From contig DAOSUR010000010.1 of assembly GCA_035378985.1 (NCBI GenBank), positions 1 to 64,000 on the forward strand: DNA of 64,000 bases. The letters are read 5' to 3'. This DNA is from Anaerohalosphaeraceae bacterium. Its GTDB lineage: Bacteria; Planctomycetota; Phycisphaerae; Sedimentisphaerales; Anaerohalosphaeraceae. Made by a program: the position numbers and the translations under genes. How positions within the stretch are numbered: position 1 is the first letter of the stretch; every line of letters starts with the position of its first letter. Shown here piece by piece: positions 16,130 to 25,085 of this stretch. The notes under the pieces were generated by a model. The model saw nothing but the letters and a program-made list of their open reading frames with translations, ran no database searches and was not told the origin of the DNA.

Positions 16130-17057
16130 ACAATCTGTTCGCCGCAGCGGTTTTACGCTCGTCGAGATTGCCGCCTCTCTGGCGATTCTGGTCGGGCTCC
16201 TGGCCTCTGTTCTGGTCGTTATGAACCAGGCCGTCGGAGCTTCGATGGAAATTATTGAGCGCCGCAGGGCTTTTGAGACGGCCCGGGAAAATCTCGAATC
16301 TCTCCTGACCGCATCCGCCGTCAGCGATCAGATGGAAACCGGCTACAGCGAACGATATCCGGAAATCCGCTGGGAACGGCGGGTGGAGCCCTTTTATGAA
16401 CCCATCAGCAACCGAATGTGGATACGGGCCGTCAGCAGCGCCTTTTACCGCGACCGCGACGACCAGGAACAGGCGGTGGAGCTGGAACAGTGGCTGACCG
16501 GTTTGTCCGCCGAACAGGTCAAGCAGATTTTGGCCCAGCAGGAGCTGGAAGAAAAGATTCTGGACGAACTGTATGGAGAAGAAGAAAAAGCTCTCGAGGA
16601 AATGACAAAAGTCTGTCTGGAGCAGGCCGGACTGGATGCGGCCGCCTATGAAAATCTTCTTCAGCGCCAGCGGCGGCAGAAGGTCGCCTATCTGATTGAA
16701 AACGGCCTCAGCAAAGAATATGACCAATTGGTGGAAACGCTCGAGAATGACAAGTCTGAATTTCTTCAGAAACTGGGAGTAAACTTTGACCGGCTGAATG
16801 ACTGTATCCGGTATCTGCAGGACAACCCTCAACTGCTGCCCAGTCGGGGCGGGAGTCCCTCGGAAATTCCGGAGGAAACCTCCCCGGATTCGCCGGCCGA
16901 ACCGTCTGATGAGCCCGAATCTCCGCAGAAACCCGAGGAAGAGACCGCATCCGAGCCCTCTCTTCCGGAAGAACCGGACTGTCCGTTTGACTGCAGCAAA
17001 ATTGATCCGTCGCTGAAACCGCTTATCTGCCAACTGACCGGCTGCTGCTGCAACTGA
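16113..17057 (+). CDS. gspI: Minor pseudopilin GspI-like, with long extension and cysteine-rich tail
   Basis: A 314-residue prepilin-like protein in the I position. MKCDFKQSVRRSG|FTLVEI has the peptidase site and Glu +5. GspI is usually about 120-140 residues; here the pseudopilin head is followed by a predicted helical, Glu/Gln/Leu-rich region (about 120-255), a Pro/Glu/Ser-rich acidic linker (about 256-290), and a cysteine-rich C-terminus (CPFDCSKIDP and LTGCCCN). The start ATG at 16113 lies within the end of gspH (17-base overlap). The extension is present without frameshift. Its role is unknown. Confidence 0.75.
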   Translation: MKCDFKQSVRRSGFTLVEIAASLAILVGLLASVLVVMNQAVGASMEIIERRRAFETARENLESLLTASAVSDQMETGYSERYPEIRWERRVEPFYEPISNRMWIRAVSSAFYRDRDDQEQAVELEQWLTGLSAEQVKQILAQQELEEKILDELYGEEEKALEEMTKVCLEQAGLDAAAYENLLQRQRRQKVAYLIENGLSKEYDQLVETLENDKSEFLQKLGVNFDRLNDCIRYLQDNPQLLPSRGGSPSEIPEETSPDSPAEPSDEPESPQKPEEETASEPSLPEEPDCPFDCSKIDPSLKPLICQLTGCCCN

Positions 17058-17059
17058 AA

Positions 17060-17845
17060 ATGAAACGAATCGTCCCAAAACATCTTGGTCCGACCGGCGG
17101 ATTTTCGCTGGTGGAAATGCTGGTTGTAGTCGCCCTGGCGGCGATGATTCTCATCGGCGTTCTGGGAGTCTACCAGCGTCTGCGGGCGGATGCATCCGCC
17201 CTGACAGGCAAACTTGACGAAACCCGTCTGGCCGAGGAGGTCCTTCAGCGAATTGCCGAAGACATCGACCGCATTGCCGCCCCGGGCTTTGATGCCGCAG
17301 TACAGGTCCGCAACAAAATTGACAACGGTTTCGCCTCCGCCCAACTGACGCTCGAATCGAAATTCTACAGCGGCCAGCCCCCTCAGCCGCGGATTTATGA
17401 GCGTGTTATTTGGCAGACGGCCTATGATATGGATGAAGGGGGTTTGATTCTGTATCGAATGCATGGAGGGCTCAATGTGGAGGACAAAGTCCTCGACGAG
17501 AATAAGAGTCTGGAGGAACAGACCCTTTTCGTTCCGACCGTCTCCGGGCTGACTTATTTTAAGGTGGAAGCCCTGGACAATGAACAGGCCGCCGCCGTTT
17601 GGTCAAAAACGGAACTTCCGAAAGGGCTCCGGATAAGTGTGTCTTTCGCACCGATGGAAGAAGGGCCCGACGGCAAATGGTATGTACCCGAAGAGAAAAT
17701 CCTCCAGCGAACGGTTGCAATTGACCGGATTCGTGCAATTGCCTATCGGTTTCGCCCGAAAGTTTTGGACGTAAATGATTTCCTGCCGGAAGAATCTGTT
17801 CCGGAAGAGCCGAATCAAGTGGAACCGAAAACCCAGGAGCGATAA
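17060..17845 (+). CDS. gspJ: Minor pseudopilin GspJ-like
   Basis: A 261-residue prepilin-like protein: MKRIVPKHLGPTGG|FSLVEM followed by the hydrophobic LVVVALAAMILIGVLG. The region after it (RLRADASALTGKLDETRLAEEVLQRIAEDID) is the usual GspJ stalk helix, and LTYFKVEALDNEQ resembles the beta-sheet domain where it pairs with GspK and GspI. It ends in an acidic PEESVPEEPNQ tail. It starts two bases after gspI and abuts gspK directly. Confidence 0.85.
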   Translation: MKRIVPKHLGPTGGFSLVEMLVVVALAAMILIGVLGVYQRLRADASALTGKLDETRLAEEVLQRIAEDIDRIAAPGFDAAVQVRNKIDNGFASAQLTLESKFYSGQPPQPRIYERVIWQTAYDMDEGGLILYRMHGGLNVEDKVLDENKSLEEQTLFVPTVSGLTYFKVEALDNEQAAAVWSKTELPKGLRISVSFAPMEEGPDGKWYVPEEKILQRTVAIDRIRAIAYRFRPKVLDVNDFLPEESVPEEPNQVEPKTQER

Positions 17846-19219
17846 ATGAGGCATTCACGCGGGCTTGTACTGGTAGTGGTGCTGATGGTTCTGGTTGTAC
17901 TGACGGCCATGACCACCGCCCTGAGTTTGTATATTCAGCACGCCAAAAGACGCGTGAATTATATGATCGACTATCAGCGGGCACGCTATGCCTGCGATTC
18001 GGCCTTAAAATATGTCCTGTCGGTGATGCCGGAGCAGCAGTACCGCCTTGCATCCCGCGAGGGGCTGCCGGATTTTTCCGATTTGTTCTGGCTGTCCCAG
18101 GAGGACTACGCCGCATATCTTCAGGCCTGGCTGGATGTAGCAGACGAGGAGAAACTCCAGCAGGTTCTGGATTTGTCCGGCCTAACGGAAGAAGAATCCG
18201 AACCGCAACAGACCGACTTGTCGCTGTCGGAAATCCTGTCCGCTTTCGTGCAGCGAATGACAGACCCGAACGCCTCCGAAGAAACTCCTGCTGAAGAAGA
18301 GCCGAAACCGATTGACCCGCTCAAACTGGTCGTGCCTGGACCGTACGGGCCTCCCTGGCCCCTGGTGTCCAAGCCCATCGAATTAACCTTCGGAGAGGCG
18401 GAAGTCACCATCGAGATTGAAGATGAAAACGCCAAAATGCCGCTGGGCTGGGCCGTCTCCGCCAACAAAGCCGCCAAGGCGGCCCTGACTACGTTTTGTG
18501 AATGGATGTCGATGACGCCGGAGGAAATCGAAGGGCTTCACAAAGAATGTGCTCTGATTCAGGAACAGAAAACCTTTGTGATAGACCCGCAGCCAATCCT
18601 GATCAAATCCCGCACAGCCGCCGCAGCTCAGCAGACCGCTGCACCCGCTCCGGGCGGCACCACTTTCCGGACAACTCGACGTTTGCCGGGCCAGCCGACC
18701 CAGCCGAATGCACAGCCGACGCAAAACCAACCGGCTGCTCAGAGCACAGATGTTCTGCGGCCGGCCATCGCACACGCGGCGGATTTCGGCAAACTGTTTC
18801 ACAGTTCCCTGCTGGACCTGGAAGGCCTGGCTCGCAGCCGGATTGACAGCGGCCTGCGAAATGAATCTCCCCTGCGGTATCTGGCCCTGTGGGGCTCTCA
18901 GGAAGTAAATATCAACACAGCTCCCCGTCAGGTGCTCGAAGCGGCATTTATGATGGTTGCCGAGAAACCGGAAGAGCTGGCGAAGACCGTTATTGAACAG
19001 CGACAAAGCAAGCCGTTCAGCACCCTGCGGGAACTGGAAGAACTGGTTCCGGAAGAAACTTCGAACCTGCGCTCCGCGGCACCGTATCTGACAACCCAGA
19101 GCGTCTTTTTCCAGATTCGAATTGTCAGCCGCTGCGGGAACGCCCGCTGTGCCGCTGTCGCAACGGTATTCAAAGACCAGAAAAAAGTGGAACTGCTGGC
19201 CGTGCTCTACGGCCGTTAA
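17846..19219 (+). CDS. gspK: Minor pseudopilin GspK-like
   Basis: The large tip pseudopilin, 457 residues. The N-terminus MRHSRG|LVLVVVLMVLVVLTAM lacks Glu at +5, which is typical of GspK, the subunit that caps the pseudopilus. YQRARYACDSALKYVLS is the family A..A..a pattern. A Pro/Gln/Thr-rich insert lies at about 255-305. The C-terminal part has EVNINTAPRQVLEAAF and LREL.ELV, matching the helix-hairpin-like SAM domain of GspK. It begins immediately after the gspJ stop. Confidence 0.88.
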   Translation: MRHSRGLVLVVVLMVLVVLTAMTTALSLYIQHAKRRVNYMIDYQRARYACDSALKYVLSVMPEQQYRLASREGLPDFSDLFWLSQEDYAAYLQAWLDVADEEKLQQVLDLSGLTEEESEPQQTDLSLSEILSAFVQRMTDPNASEETPAEEEPKPIDPLKLVVPGPYGPPWPLVSKPIELTFGEAEVTIEIEDENAKMPLGWAVSANKAAKAALTTFCEWMSMTPEEIEGLHKECALIQEQKTFVIDPQPILIKSRTAAAAQQTAAPAPGGTTFRTTRRLPGQPTQPNAQPTQNQPAAQSTDVLRPAIAHAADFGKLFHSSLLDLEGLARSRIDSGLRNESPLRYLALWGSQEVNINTAPRQVLEAAFMMVAEKPEELAKTVIEQRQSKPFSTLRELEELVPEETSNLRSAAPYLTTQSVFFQIRIVSRCGNARCAAVATVFKDQKKVELLAVLYGR

Positions 19220-19233
19220 ACAGGAGATTGGAT

Positions 19234-20667
19234 GTGGAATCAAAATTCGTAATAGGTATTGCCGTAGGCCGACAAGAAGCGGAGGTGGTTGTTCTTGACA
19301 TCAGCAAACCGGAGCCGCAGGTAGCCGACAGCTTTCGGGTAAGTCCGGAGCCGGATGCTTCAGAACTTCTTTCGCTTGGGGCGGCTGTCGCCCGGGCTGT
19401 ACGCGCCAAAAACCTGCTGTACGAAGAAGCGGTTGTTTCTCTTCGGAGCGACTTTTTTGCCCAGTATCCTCTGCGCTCGGCGTTTTCGGAACCGCGTCAG
19501 ATTGACCATACCATCAAGTATGACGCAGAAGAAGCCGCCGCAACAGACGCGGCTTCATTAGCGGTGGCTTACGAAGTAGTCCGCATCCGCCCGGACGGAG
19601 CGGATGTGATGGTCTATGCGGCCGACCGGCAGACACTCACCGACCTGCTGCTGGACCTTCAGGGGGAAGGTCTGGACCCCGTTATGATGGAGCCGGAGGC
19701 CGTCTCGCTGGCGCGGGCTCTGGAGCAGGTTTCGCCTTCGTTCCGGGAAACCGGCACTCTGTTTGTCTGGCTGTGCGGGGGGCAATGTCTCCTGCTGAAA
19801 AATGCCAACAAAGGACGGGCTGTTTACTTCCGCCGAGTTCTCCTGGCCGGAAAGGATGACCTTACGGATTCGCTTGCCCGACAGATTCAGTTAACTTTGG
19901 CCGGATGGGCCTGCGGGGAACCGGTTGAAACGGTTGTTCTGGCCGGCGAAACGGAACACATCCGTCCTGACGTTCTCTCGCAAAAACTGTCTCATCCCGT
20001 CCAAACAGAAACCCTTCGCTGGCCCGGCGAATCATCTGCCGACTCGGTTCTTGCGGCGGCGGCATGGGGTGCGGCGCTGTCGAGCATTCATCGAGGACGT
20101 CGTGCGGACTTCCGCCGTGACTTTCTGCCGTATCAGGGACGCAGGAAGATGCTGCAGAAATCTCTCCGTACCCTGAGCATTTCCCTGACGGTTATTTTTG
20201 CGGCCGTCGGACTTTATTTTCAAATGAAATCCCTGCGGCTCCAGGCTTATATCGCCCGTCTCGATGAGAAAGTTGTTGCCGAATACAAAGGATGTATGTA
20301 CGGCCAAAAGCCCCCGTCCAACCAGCCGATTCTAACCCGTCTTCGGAATGTGCTCCGTCAGGTGCGTCAGCGTCAGGAGGGATTCGGCGGCGGCGATGAG
20401 GGGTCTGTGCCTGCCCGCCTGACATTCCTGATGGAGGCCCTGAACAAAACGCCGTCTTCCGTCGATATGCAGATTCAGCAGATATCCATTACAGAACGAA
20501 CGATTCGCCTGATTGGCGATACGGACGGCAGACGCAGCACGCTGCAGCTTCTCGACGAGTTCAAAAAACACCCGAAACTGGATGTAGAAAGCAACCAGAT
20601 TTCTCCGGCGCCGCCGCGGGATAAGTTCGAAATTGTTCTTCAGACCAAGAAGGAAGGAGGTGCCTGA
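19234..20667 (+). CDS. gspL: Type II secretion protein GspL-like (PilM/PilN type)
   Basis: Links the ATPase to the pseudopilus. The N-terminal 290 residues form an actin-like (PilM-type) cytoplasmic domain starting VESKFVIGIAVGRQEAEVVV; a membrane helix is near 307-328 (LSISLTVIFAAVGLYF); the rest is a ferredoxin-like periplasmic domain as in GspL/PilN. The GTG at 19234 was chosen because AGGAG (19222-19226) is seven bases upstream; an in-frame TTG at 19228 is too close to that site. The stop TGA shares its final A with the ATG of the next gene. Confidence 0.8.
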   Translation: MESKFVIGIAVGRQEAEVVVLDISKPEPQVADSFRVSPEPDASELLSLGAAVARAVRAKNLLYEEAVVSLRSDFFAQYPLRSAFSEPRQIDHTIKYDAEEAAATDAASLAVAYEVVRIRPDGADVMVYAADRQTLTDLLLDLQGEGLDPVMMEPEAVSLARALEQVSPSFRETGTLFVWLCGGQCLLLKNANKGRAVYFRRVLLAGKDDLTDSLARQIQLTLAGWACGEPVETVVLAGETEHIRPDVLSQKLSHPVQTETLRWPGESSADSVLAAAAWGAALSSIHRGRRADFRRDFLPYQGRRKMLQKSLRTLSISLTVIFAAVGLYFQMKSLRLQAYIARLDEKVVAEYKGCMYGQKPPSNQPILTRLRNVLRQVRQRQEGFGGGDEGSVPARLTFLMEALNKTPSSVDMQIQQISITERTIRLIGDTDGRRSTLQLLDEFKKHPKLDVESNQISPAPPRDKFEIVLQTKKEGGA

Positions 20668-21170
20668 TGCGAAAGGATTTCTGGAAACAGCCGGATTTCT
20701 TCTTTGTTCTGCTGCCGGTCCTGGCGGCGCTATGGGCCCTGCTCAGCGGTCTGGTTTTTTACCCGCGCTATATCAAAGCGTGGAACGACAAAAAAGCCCA
20801 GTATGCAGAAGCCGCTGTCCTAATCGATCAGATTCTTCAGCTGGAGCCGGCCCGAGTCCATTACCAGGAACAGGGCGGTCAGAGCGGGGAGTTTGACTAT
20901 ACAACCGAGGTCGACCGCTTTACAAAAGAATTCGGAATCAGTTCGGGCAGTTATACGCTGAACGTTCGCCAGGCCATCAAGCAGAAAGGCAAAACACGCA
21001 AAAGCGCCGATTTGTCATTTAAGTCCGTAAAAGTCGAAACGGCGGCGGGGTTCCTTTCCGCTATGCTGGCCCGCTGGCCGGATTTGCAGTGTGAACAAAT
21101 CGCTCTGGACAAAGCCGGAACCGCCAAAAACGAATGGAATGTGAAATTGCGGCTGGTGTATATCTATTAA
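20667..21170 (+). CDS. gspM: Type II secretion protein GspM-like
   Basis: A 167-residue bitopic membrane protein: short cytoplasmic N-terminus, helix at about 9-33 (FFFVLLPVLAALWALLSGLV), then a periplasmic helical and ferredoxin-like segment, as in GspM/PilO, the partner of GspL. The assignment rests on topology and being last in the operon rather than on sequence motifs. Its ATG overlaps the gspL stop by one base. Its stop overlaps the stop of the convergent histidine kinase gene, leaving no room for a terminator. Confidence 0.7.
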   Translation: MRKDFWKQPDFFFVLLPVLAALWALLSGLVFYPRYIKAWNDKKAQYAEAAVLIDQILQLEPARVHYQEQGGQSGEFDYTTEVDRFTKEFGISSGSYTLNVRQAIKQKGKTRKSADLSFKSVKVETAAGFLSAMLARWPDLQCEQIALDKAGTAKNEWNVKLRLVYIY

Positions 21171-23152
21171 CGGCCCAGCGTAATCTGCAGGCAAAGGTCG
21201 CTGAGTTCCTCCACTTGTTTTTGGAGCTCATCCGGCTGAACACTCCCGCCCGTTAAAAATTTCTGAAGACGGGCGGCTTTTTCCGTCAGTGCAAGCCGAT
21301 GGAATCGACGCCCCAGCTCCACGAGGCGTCCAGCGTGCTCGGCAAGCGTTTCATAATCACTTCGGGCATAACATTCGCGAATCTGTTCTATCAGGGCGGG
21401 CAGTGTTTCATACAGGTCTTCCGGACTTTCAGGCTCCGGAGAGGAGCTTTCGCCGGGAACCGAAGACGCCGCCTGAACTGACAGAAAAGAACGGAGGGTT
21501 TCATAGAGCTGACTTCGTGAAACCGGCTCAACCAGAACAGCATTGCTGCCTGCAATCTTAAATTGCTCCGCCGTCTTTTTCGACGTGTCGGATGTAATCA
21601 CTACTATCGGAAGCTGTTCATCGAAATTGCGCAGTTTAGCCGCTGCTTTGCGGGCCTCCTGAACCTTCTGGAGAGCTATCAGCACCAGATTAAAGGGATT
21701 CTGCTTAAGCTCCGCAAGCGCCTCACGCAGGCCCTGAACAACGCACACGTCCAGACCGGCCCGGCGCAGCAGCAGGGAGGCGTGAATCGGATTGGGCGGA
21801 TCGCTGTCAAGCAGAAGAATGCGGCCGATACAGCCGATATGACGTTCATCCTCCTGCGGCACATGGGCGGGAACTGAAGGGTCAGCCGCCGTGTTCTGCA
21901 TCGGCTCCACAAAACAAGGCAAAATCAAAGAAAAGGTACTGCCTTTTCCGGGCTGGCTGGCCAGCTCCACATGCCCGCCCAACAGTCCCATCAGCCGGCG
22001 TGTTACAGCCAGCCCCAGACCTGTCCCTCCATATTTACGGCAGATAGAAGAATCCGCCTGTGTAAAGGATTCAAAAATCAGGGTCTGTTTTTCCGGTTCA
22101 ATTCCGATGCCGGTATCCTGCACATCAAAACGAATCCGCTTTTGTCCGGCGGCTGTCTCCGGATAAACACGCACCGACACCCGTCCCTTCTCCGTAAACT
22201 TTATGGCATTGCCTACCAAATTCAGCAGACACTGACGAAGCCGCATTGGGTCGGTATAAATAACTCCGGGCAATTCCGGGGAACAATCCGCCTGAAAGTC
22301 AAGACCTTTGGAGCGGGCCGAATGCTCCATCAGTTCGGCCACCTCTCGAACAACCTCCGCGCAGGAACAGGGAACCATTTCGATACGCAGCTTGCCGGCC
22401 TCAATTTTTGAAAAATCAAGGATTTCATTAATCAGGGTCAGCAGATTCGAGGCAGAACGCTGAATCGTCCGGACATACTGCCGCTGCTCCTCCGAAAGGT
22501 TTTCTTCCTGCAGAATCTCTGCAAATCCGAGGATGGCATTCATCGGCATCCGCAATTCATGACTCATATGCGCCAGAAATTCGCTCTTGGCGCGGTTGGC
22601 CGCTGCGGCCTCCTCCGCCAGAATGCGGGCTCTCTCAGCGGCGGCGCGCAGCTGACGGTTGGCTTGTTCGATGCGGCGGTTGGCCAGATGCAGCTCATCC
22701 TCGGCGGCCTTTTGCTCCGTGATGTCCTGAGCAAACACAATGACGCCGGCCACCTGCCCATTCTCATCCCAATAGGGGATGCGGTCTGCCAGAACCCATC
22801 GAACCCGATTGTCGGCGGTTACGTACTTTCGAAGCTGCTTATAGAGGGGCTGGCCGCTCACAATCACCTGCATGTCTTTTTCGAGGGCCTTTTGAGCCCC
22901 GTCAGGAAATAACTCATAATAATTTTTTCCGACCAGTTCTTCCACGGAAAGCCCCACGGATTCGGCGGCACAGCGATTGGCCCGCAGGATTGTTCCCTGA
23001 CAGTCGCGGTACCAAATCATTGCCGGCACGGAGTCAAAGATTGTGTGGAAATCCTTCTCCAGCCGCTCGAGTTTGGCCTGAAGCTGTTTTTGCTCTTCCA
23101 GAGACTGAATCCACTTTTGATGGGTTTCCCGAAGCAGCTCTTCCAGGGGCAT
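21167..23152 (-). CDS. Hybrid sensor histidine kinase with degenerate receiver
   Basis: A 661-residue cytoplasmic kinase with no membrane helix. Order: coiled coil (1-35), PAS domain (about 33-150), coiled coil, HisKA with FLAHMSHELRMPMNAILG (phospho-His 198), HATPase with NLVGNAIKF, DTGIGIEP and GGTGLGLAV, a receiver-like domain (about 450-565), and a C-terminal helical domain resembling Hpt. In the receiver the acceptor aspartate is missing (FNLVLIALQ), and the helical domain has EHAGRLVELG in place of HxLKGxAxxxG. The start at 23152 follows GAAGGCGG at good distance; starts at 23221, 23251 or 23335 are possible but weaker. The response regulator gene lies upstream on the same strand and is the likely partner. 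Confidence 0.88.
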   Translation of the reverse strand: MPLEELLRETHQKWIQSLEEQKQLQAKLERLEKDFHTIFDSVPAMIWYRDCQGTILRANRCAAESVGLSVEELVGKNYYELFPDGAQKALEKDMQVIVSGQPLYKQLRKYVTADNRVRWVLADRIPYWDENGQVAGVIVFAQDITEQKAAEDELHLANRRIEQANRQLRAAAERARILAEEAAAANRAKSEFLAHMSHELRMPMNAILGFAEILQEENLSEEQRQYVRTIQRSASNLLTLINEILDFSKIEAGKLRIEMVPCSCAEVVREVAELMEHSARSKGLDFQADCSPELPGVIYTDPMRLRQCLLNLVGNAIKFTEKGRVSVRVYPETAAGQKRIRFDVQDTGIGIEPEKQTLIFESFTQADSSICRKYGGTGLGLAVTRRLMGLLGGHVELASQPGKGSTFSLILPCFVEPMQNTAADPSVPAHVPQEDERHIGCIGRILLLDSDPPNPIHASLLLRRAGLDVCVVQGLREALAELKQNPFNLVLIALQKVQEARKAAAKLRNFDEQLPIVVITSDTSKKTAEQFKIAGSNAVLVEPVSRSQLYETLRSFLSVQAASSVPGESSSPEPESPEDLYETLPALIEQIRECYARSDYETLAEHAGRLVELGRRFHRLALTEKAARLQKFLTGGSVQPDELQKQVEELSDLCLQITLGR

Positions 23153-23450
23153 TGTTCCGCCTTCGGGCAGTGCATGGCTCTGAGAAGGGCGCTTTTGCCG
23201 AGCTCGGTCTGTACTGAACATTTCAGACTGTCCCTTTCCGGAGGCCGACATTTTTTCGCGGACAAGACAAATACAAGGACTTCTTTCGGCAGGACACCCT
23301 GTCCTGCTGCATCCCGAGAGATACTTTGTCCGCAATCGGCCTTGCCGTTCAGGTTATCGGCCAAAAAAAGGACAGACTTAACATGCGGACAGGAAAAAAA
23401 CCCAGCGCGTCCGATAAAAAGACAGGTGCTTTTGCTTTCCGTCTGTTCTG

Positions 23451-24098
23451 TTAAGGATTGTTAGGGGTTAAACCCTCCTGGACAGCATATTTTGTGAGCC
23501 CGGCAATGGTACGGATGTTCAGTTTCTGCATAATATGCTCTCGGTGTGAATCGACGGTTTTGGGGCTCAGATTCAGAATCTGGGCAATCTGTTTTGTTGT
23601 GTGTCCCTCCGCAACCAGCTGCAGAATCTCTCGTTCCCGCGAAGTCAGGACTTCTCGGGACTGCCAATTCGGATTGGTGAGCATGTTTACATAATCCGTA
23701 AACACTACCGAGGCAATCTTGGCACACAGATAGGTCTTGCCCTGCATGATCGTATCGAGGCCGGTTAGAAGTTCCGAAAAAGCAGATTCCTTGAGCATAT
23801 AGCCGCTGGCGCCGGCTCGAATCATCTTGGCAACCATGGATGCATCCGAATGGGTAGACAGCGCAAGAATTTTAATGTTCGGGTTGTCCGCGAGCATTTG
23901 CTGGGTTGCATCAATCCCGTTCAGATTCGGCATCCCAATGTCCATAATGACTACATCAGGCTGCAGCTTCTTGACCAGCTCTACCGCCGTCCTGCCGTCC
24001 CCTGCCTGGCCGACCACCTCGATATCCGGACGCCTCTGCAGAAGGACACACATACCCTCCCTGACAATCTGATGATCATCCACCAACACGACTCGCAT
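23451..24098 (-). CDS. NarL/FixJ-family response regulator
   Basis: A 215-residue transcription regulator: receiver domain (about 1-120) with MRVVLVDDHQIVREG and the phosphorylation site VVIMDIGMP (Asp 53), then a LuxR-type helix-turn-helix (about 148-208) with LTSREREILQLVAEGHTTKQ and SPKTVDSH. The ATG at 24098 follows GGGAG; an upstream in-frame start adds ten residues without homology. It is about 300 bases upstream of the hybrid kinase gene on the same strand, so the two likely form a signalling pair. Its target genes cannot be told from the window. Confidence 0.93.
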   Translation of the reverse strand: MRVVLVDDHQIVREGMCVLLQRRPDIEVVGQAGDGRTAVELVKKLQPDVVIMDIGMPNLNGIDATQQMLADNPNIKILALSTHSDASMVAKMIRAGASGYMLKESAFSELLTGLDTIMQGKTYLCAKIASVVFTDYVNMLTNPNWQSREVLTSREREILQLVAEGHTTKQIAQILNLSPKTVDSHREHIMQKLNIRTIAGLTKYAVQEGLTPNNP

Positions 24099-24278
24099 AT
24101 GTCTCTCCCTGCCAAAAGAGCCCTTCACTATTTCTGTCTGTCACCGATTCAAAATCTACGAGAACGGCTCTGTGAATGAATAGTCCTCTTTTCCCTGTTC
24201 TCTGCCTATTTAATTGTCTGAAGAAACACTTTGGAGCTTCCGCTGCCCTGTCAAAAGAAGCGCTGTGCCTGCTGCCAA

Positions 24279-24353
24279 TCGGGGCGACAGGACTTGAACC
24301 TGCGACCTCTTGACCCCCAGTCAAGCGCGCTAGCCAAACTGCGCCACGCCCCG
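24279..24353 (-). tRNA. tRNA-Pro (anticodon GGG)
   Basis: The minus strand folds as a cloverleaf: acceptor CGGGGCG / CGCCCCG, D arm GCGC-n-GCGC, anticodon arm CTTGA-CTGGGGG-TCAAG with anticodon GGG, T arm GCAGG-TTCAAGT-CCTGT. The C1:G72 pair with A73 is the proline identity. The CCA end is not encoded. It decodes CCC and CCU. Confidence 0.95.
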
Positions 24354-24449
24354 AAAAAACCTGCTTTCCTGTATAGAATCGTACCATCTTGCCGATTTTA
24401 AGACAAGAATTTTGTTCTTTCTGCGCAAAATTTACTGTCTTTGACGGCT

Positions 24450-24896
24450 TTAAGGTGCCTCGGGAGCAGCTTGAAAGGAAAGGGCGGCTGAATTAATACA
24501 GTACCGCAGGCCTGTGGGCGGGGGACCGTCCTGAAAAACATGTCCAAGATGGCCTCCGCACCGACTGCATAGGATCTCCGTTCGAACCATCCCAAAACTT
24601 CTGTCAATGCGGCGAATCACGGCCCCTTTTTTCTCTACCTCATAAAAGGCAGGCCAGCCGCAGTGAGAGGGGTACTTTGTCTCTGATGAAAATAACACTT
24701 GTCCGCACCCGGCACAGGTATAAACCCCTTTCTCAAAATGAGTATTATAAACGCCTGTATATGGCGGCTCTGTTCCTTTTTCTCTCAATATATTGTATTG
24801 TTGCGGAGTAAGGAGCTTTCTCCATTCAGAATCAGAACGAAGGATTTTTCCTGCGGAGGTCTCTTTCTTCTCTGTATTTTGGTCTTTGTCGCTCAC
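24450..24896 (-). CDS. msrB: Peptide-methionine (R)-S-oxide reductase MsrB
   Basis: Repairs methionine-R-sulfoxide in proteins. The domain begins SDSEWRKLLTPQQYNILREK, has the zinc pairs CAGCGQ and CSRCGG, the GWPAFY segment and the catalytic cysteine in RYCINSAAL. It is a stand-alone MsrB without MsrA. The start is uncertain: the GTG at 24896 (148 residues) begins just before the domain and is preferred because the sequence upstream turns AT-rich and holds a perfect hairpin, but no clear ribosome site precedes it. An ATG at 24995 would add 33 residues including a hydrophobic stretch that could be a signal sequence. Confidence 0.88.
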   Translation of the reverse strand: MSDKDQNTEKKETSAGKILRSDSEWRKLLTPQQYNILREKGTEPPYTGVYNTHFEKGVYTCAGCGQVLFSSETKYPSHCGWPAFYEVEKKGAVIRRIDRSFGMVRTEILCSRCGGHLGHVFQDGPPPTGLRYCINSAALSFQAAPEAP

Positions 24897-24959
24897 TTTT
24901 GTCTGATAATAAGTATGTTTTGAACAGATATTTCTCACCCACTTGTTTGAAGGGAAAAA

Positions 24960-24979
24960 ACATAGTAAAAAAACTATGT
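24960..24979. repeat. Perfect small hairpin upstream of msrB
   Basis: ACATAGT and ACTATGT surround a run of six adenines. It sits 65-85 bases upstream of the preferred msrB start and could be an operator or a transcript structure. Confidence 0.5.
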
Positions 24980-25085
24980 GCGCACACCAAAACATTGGTT
25001 TTCTTCTGAACCACGCTTATGTTTTCTGCACTGCAAAAGGATTCAAAAAACCCTTGTAATTCGAAAAGACGAAGCGGACCGTGTC

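Noticed and set aside
16071..17057. gspI frameshift or fusion artefact explaining its length
   Set aside because: The frame is continuous and the downstream genes start in normal coupled fashion, so the extension appears genuine.
23152..23335. Extended N-terminus of the hybrid kinase
   Set aside because: The added residues are cysteine-rich without homology, and the start at 23152 has the better ribosome site, though I cannot exclude 23251.
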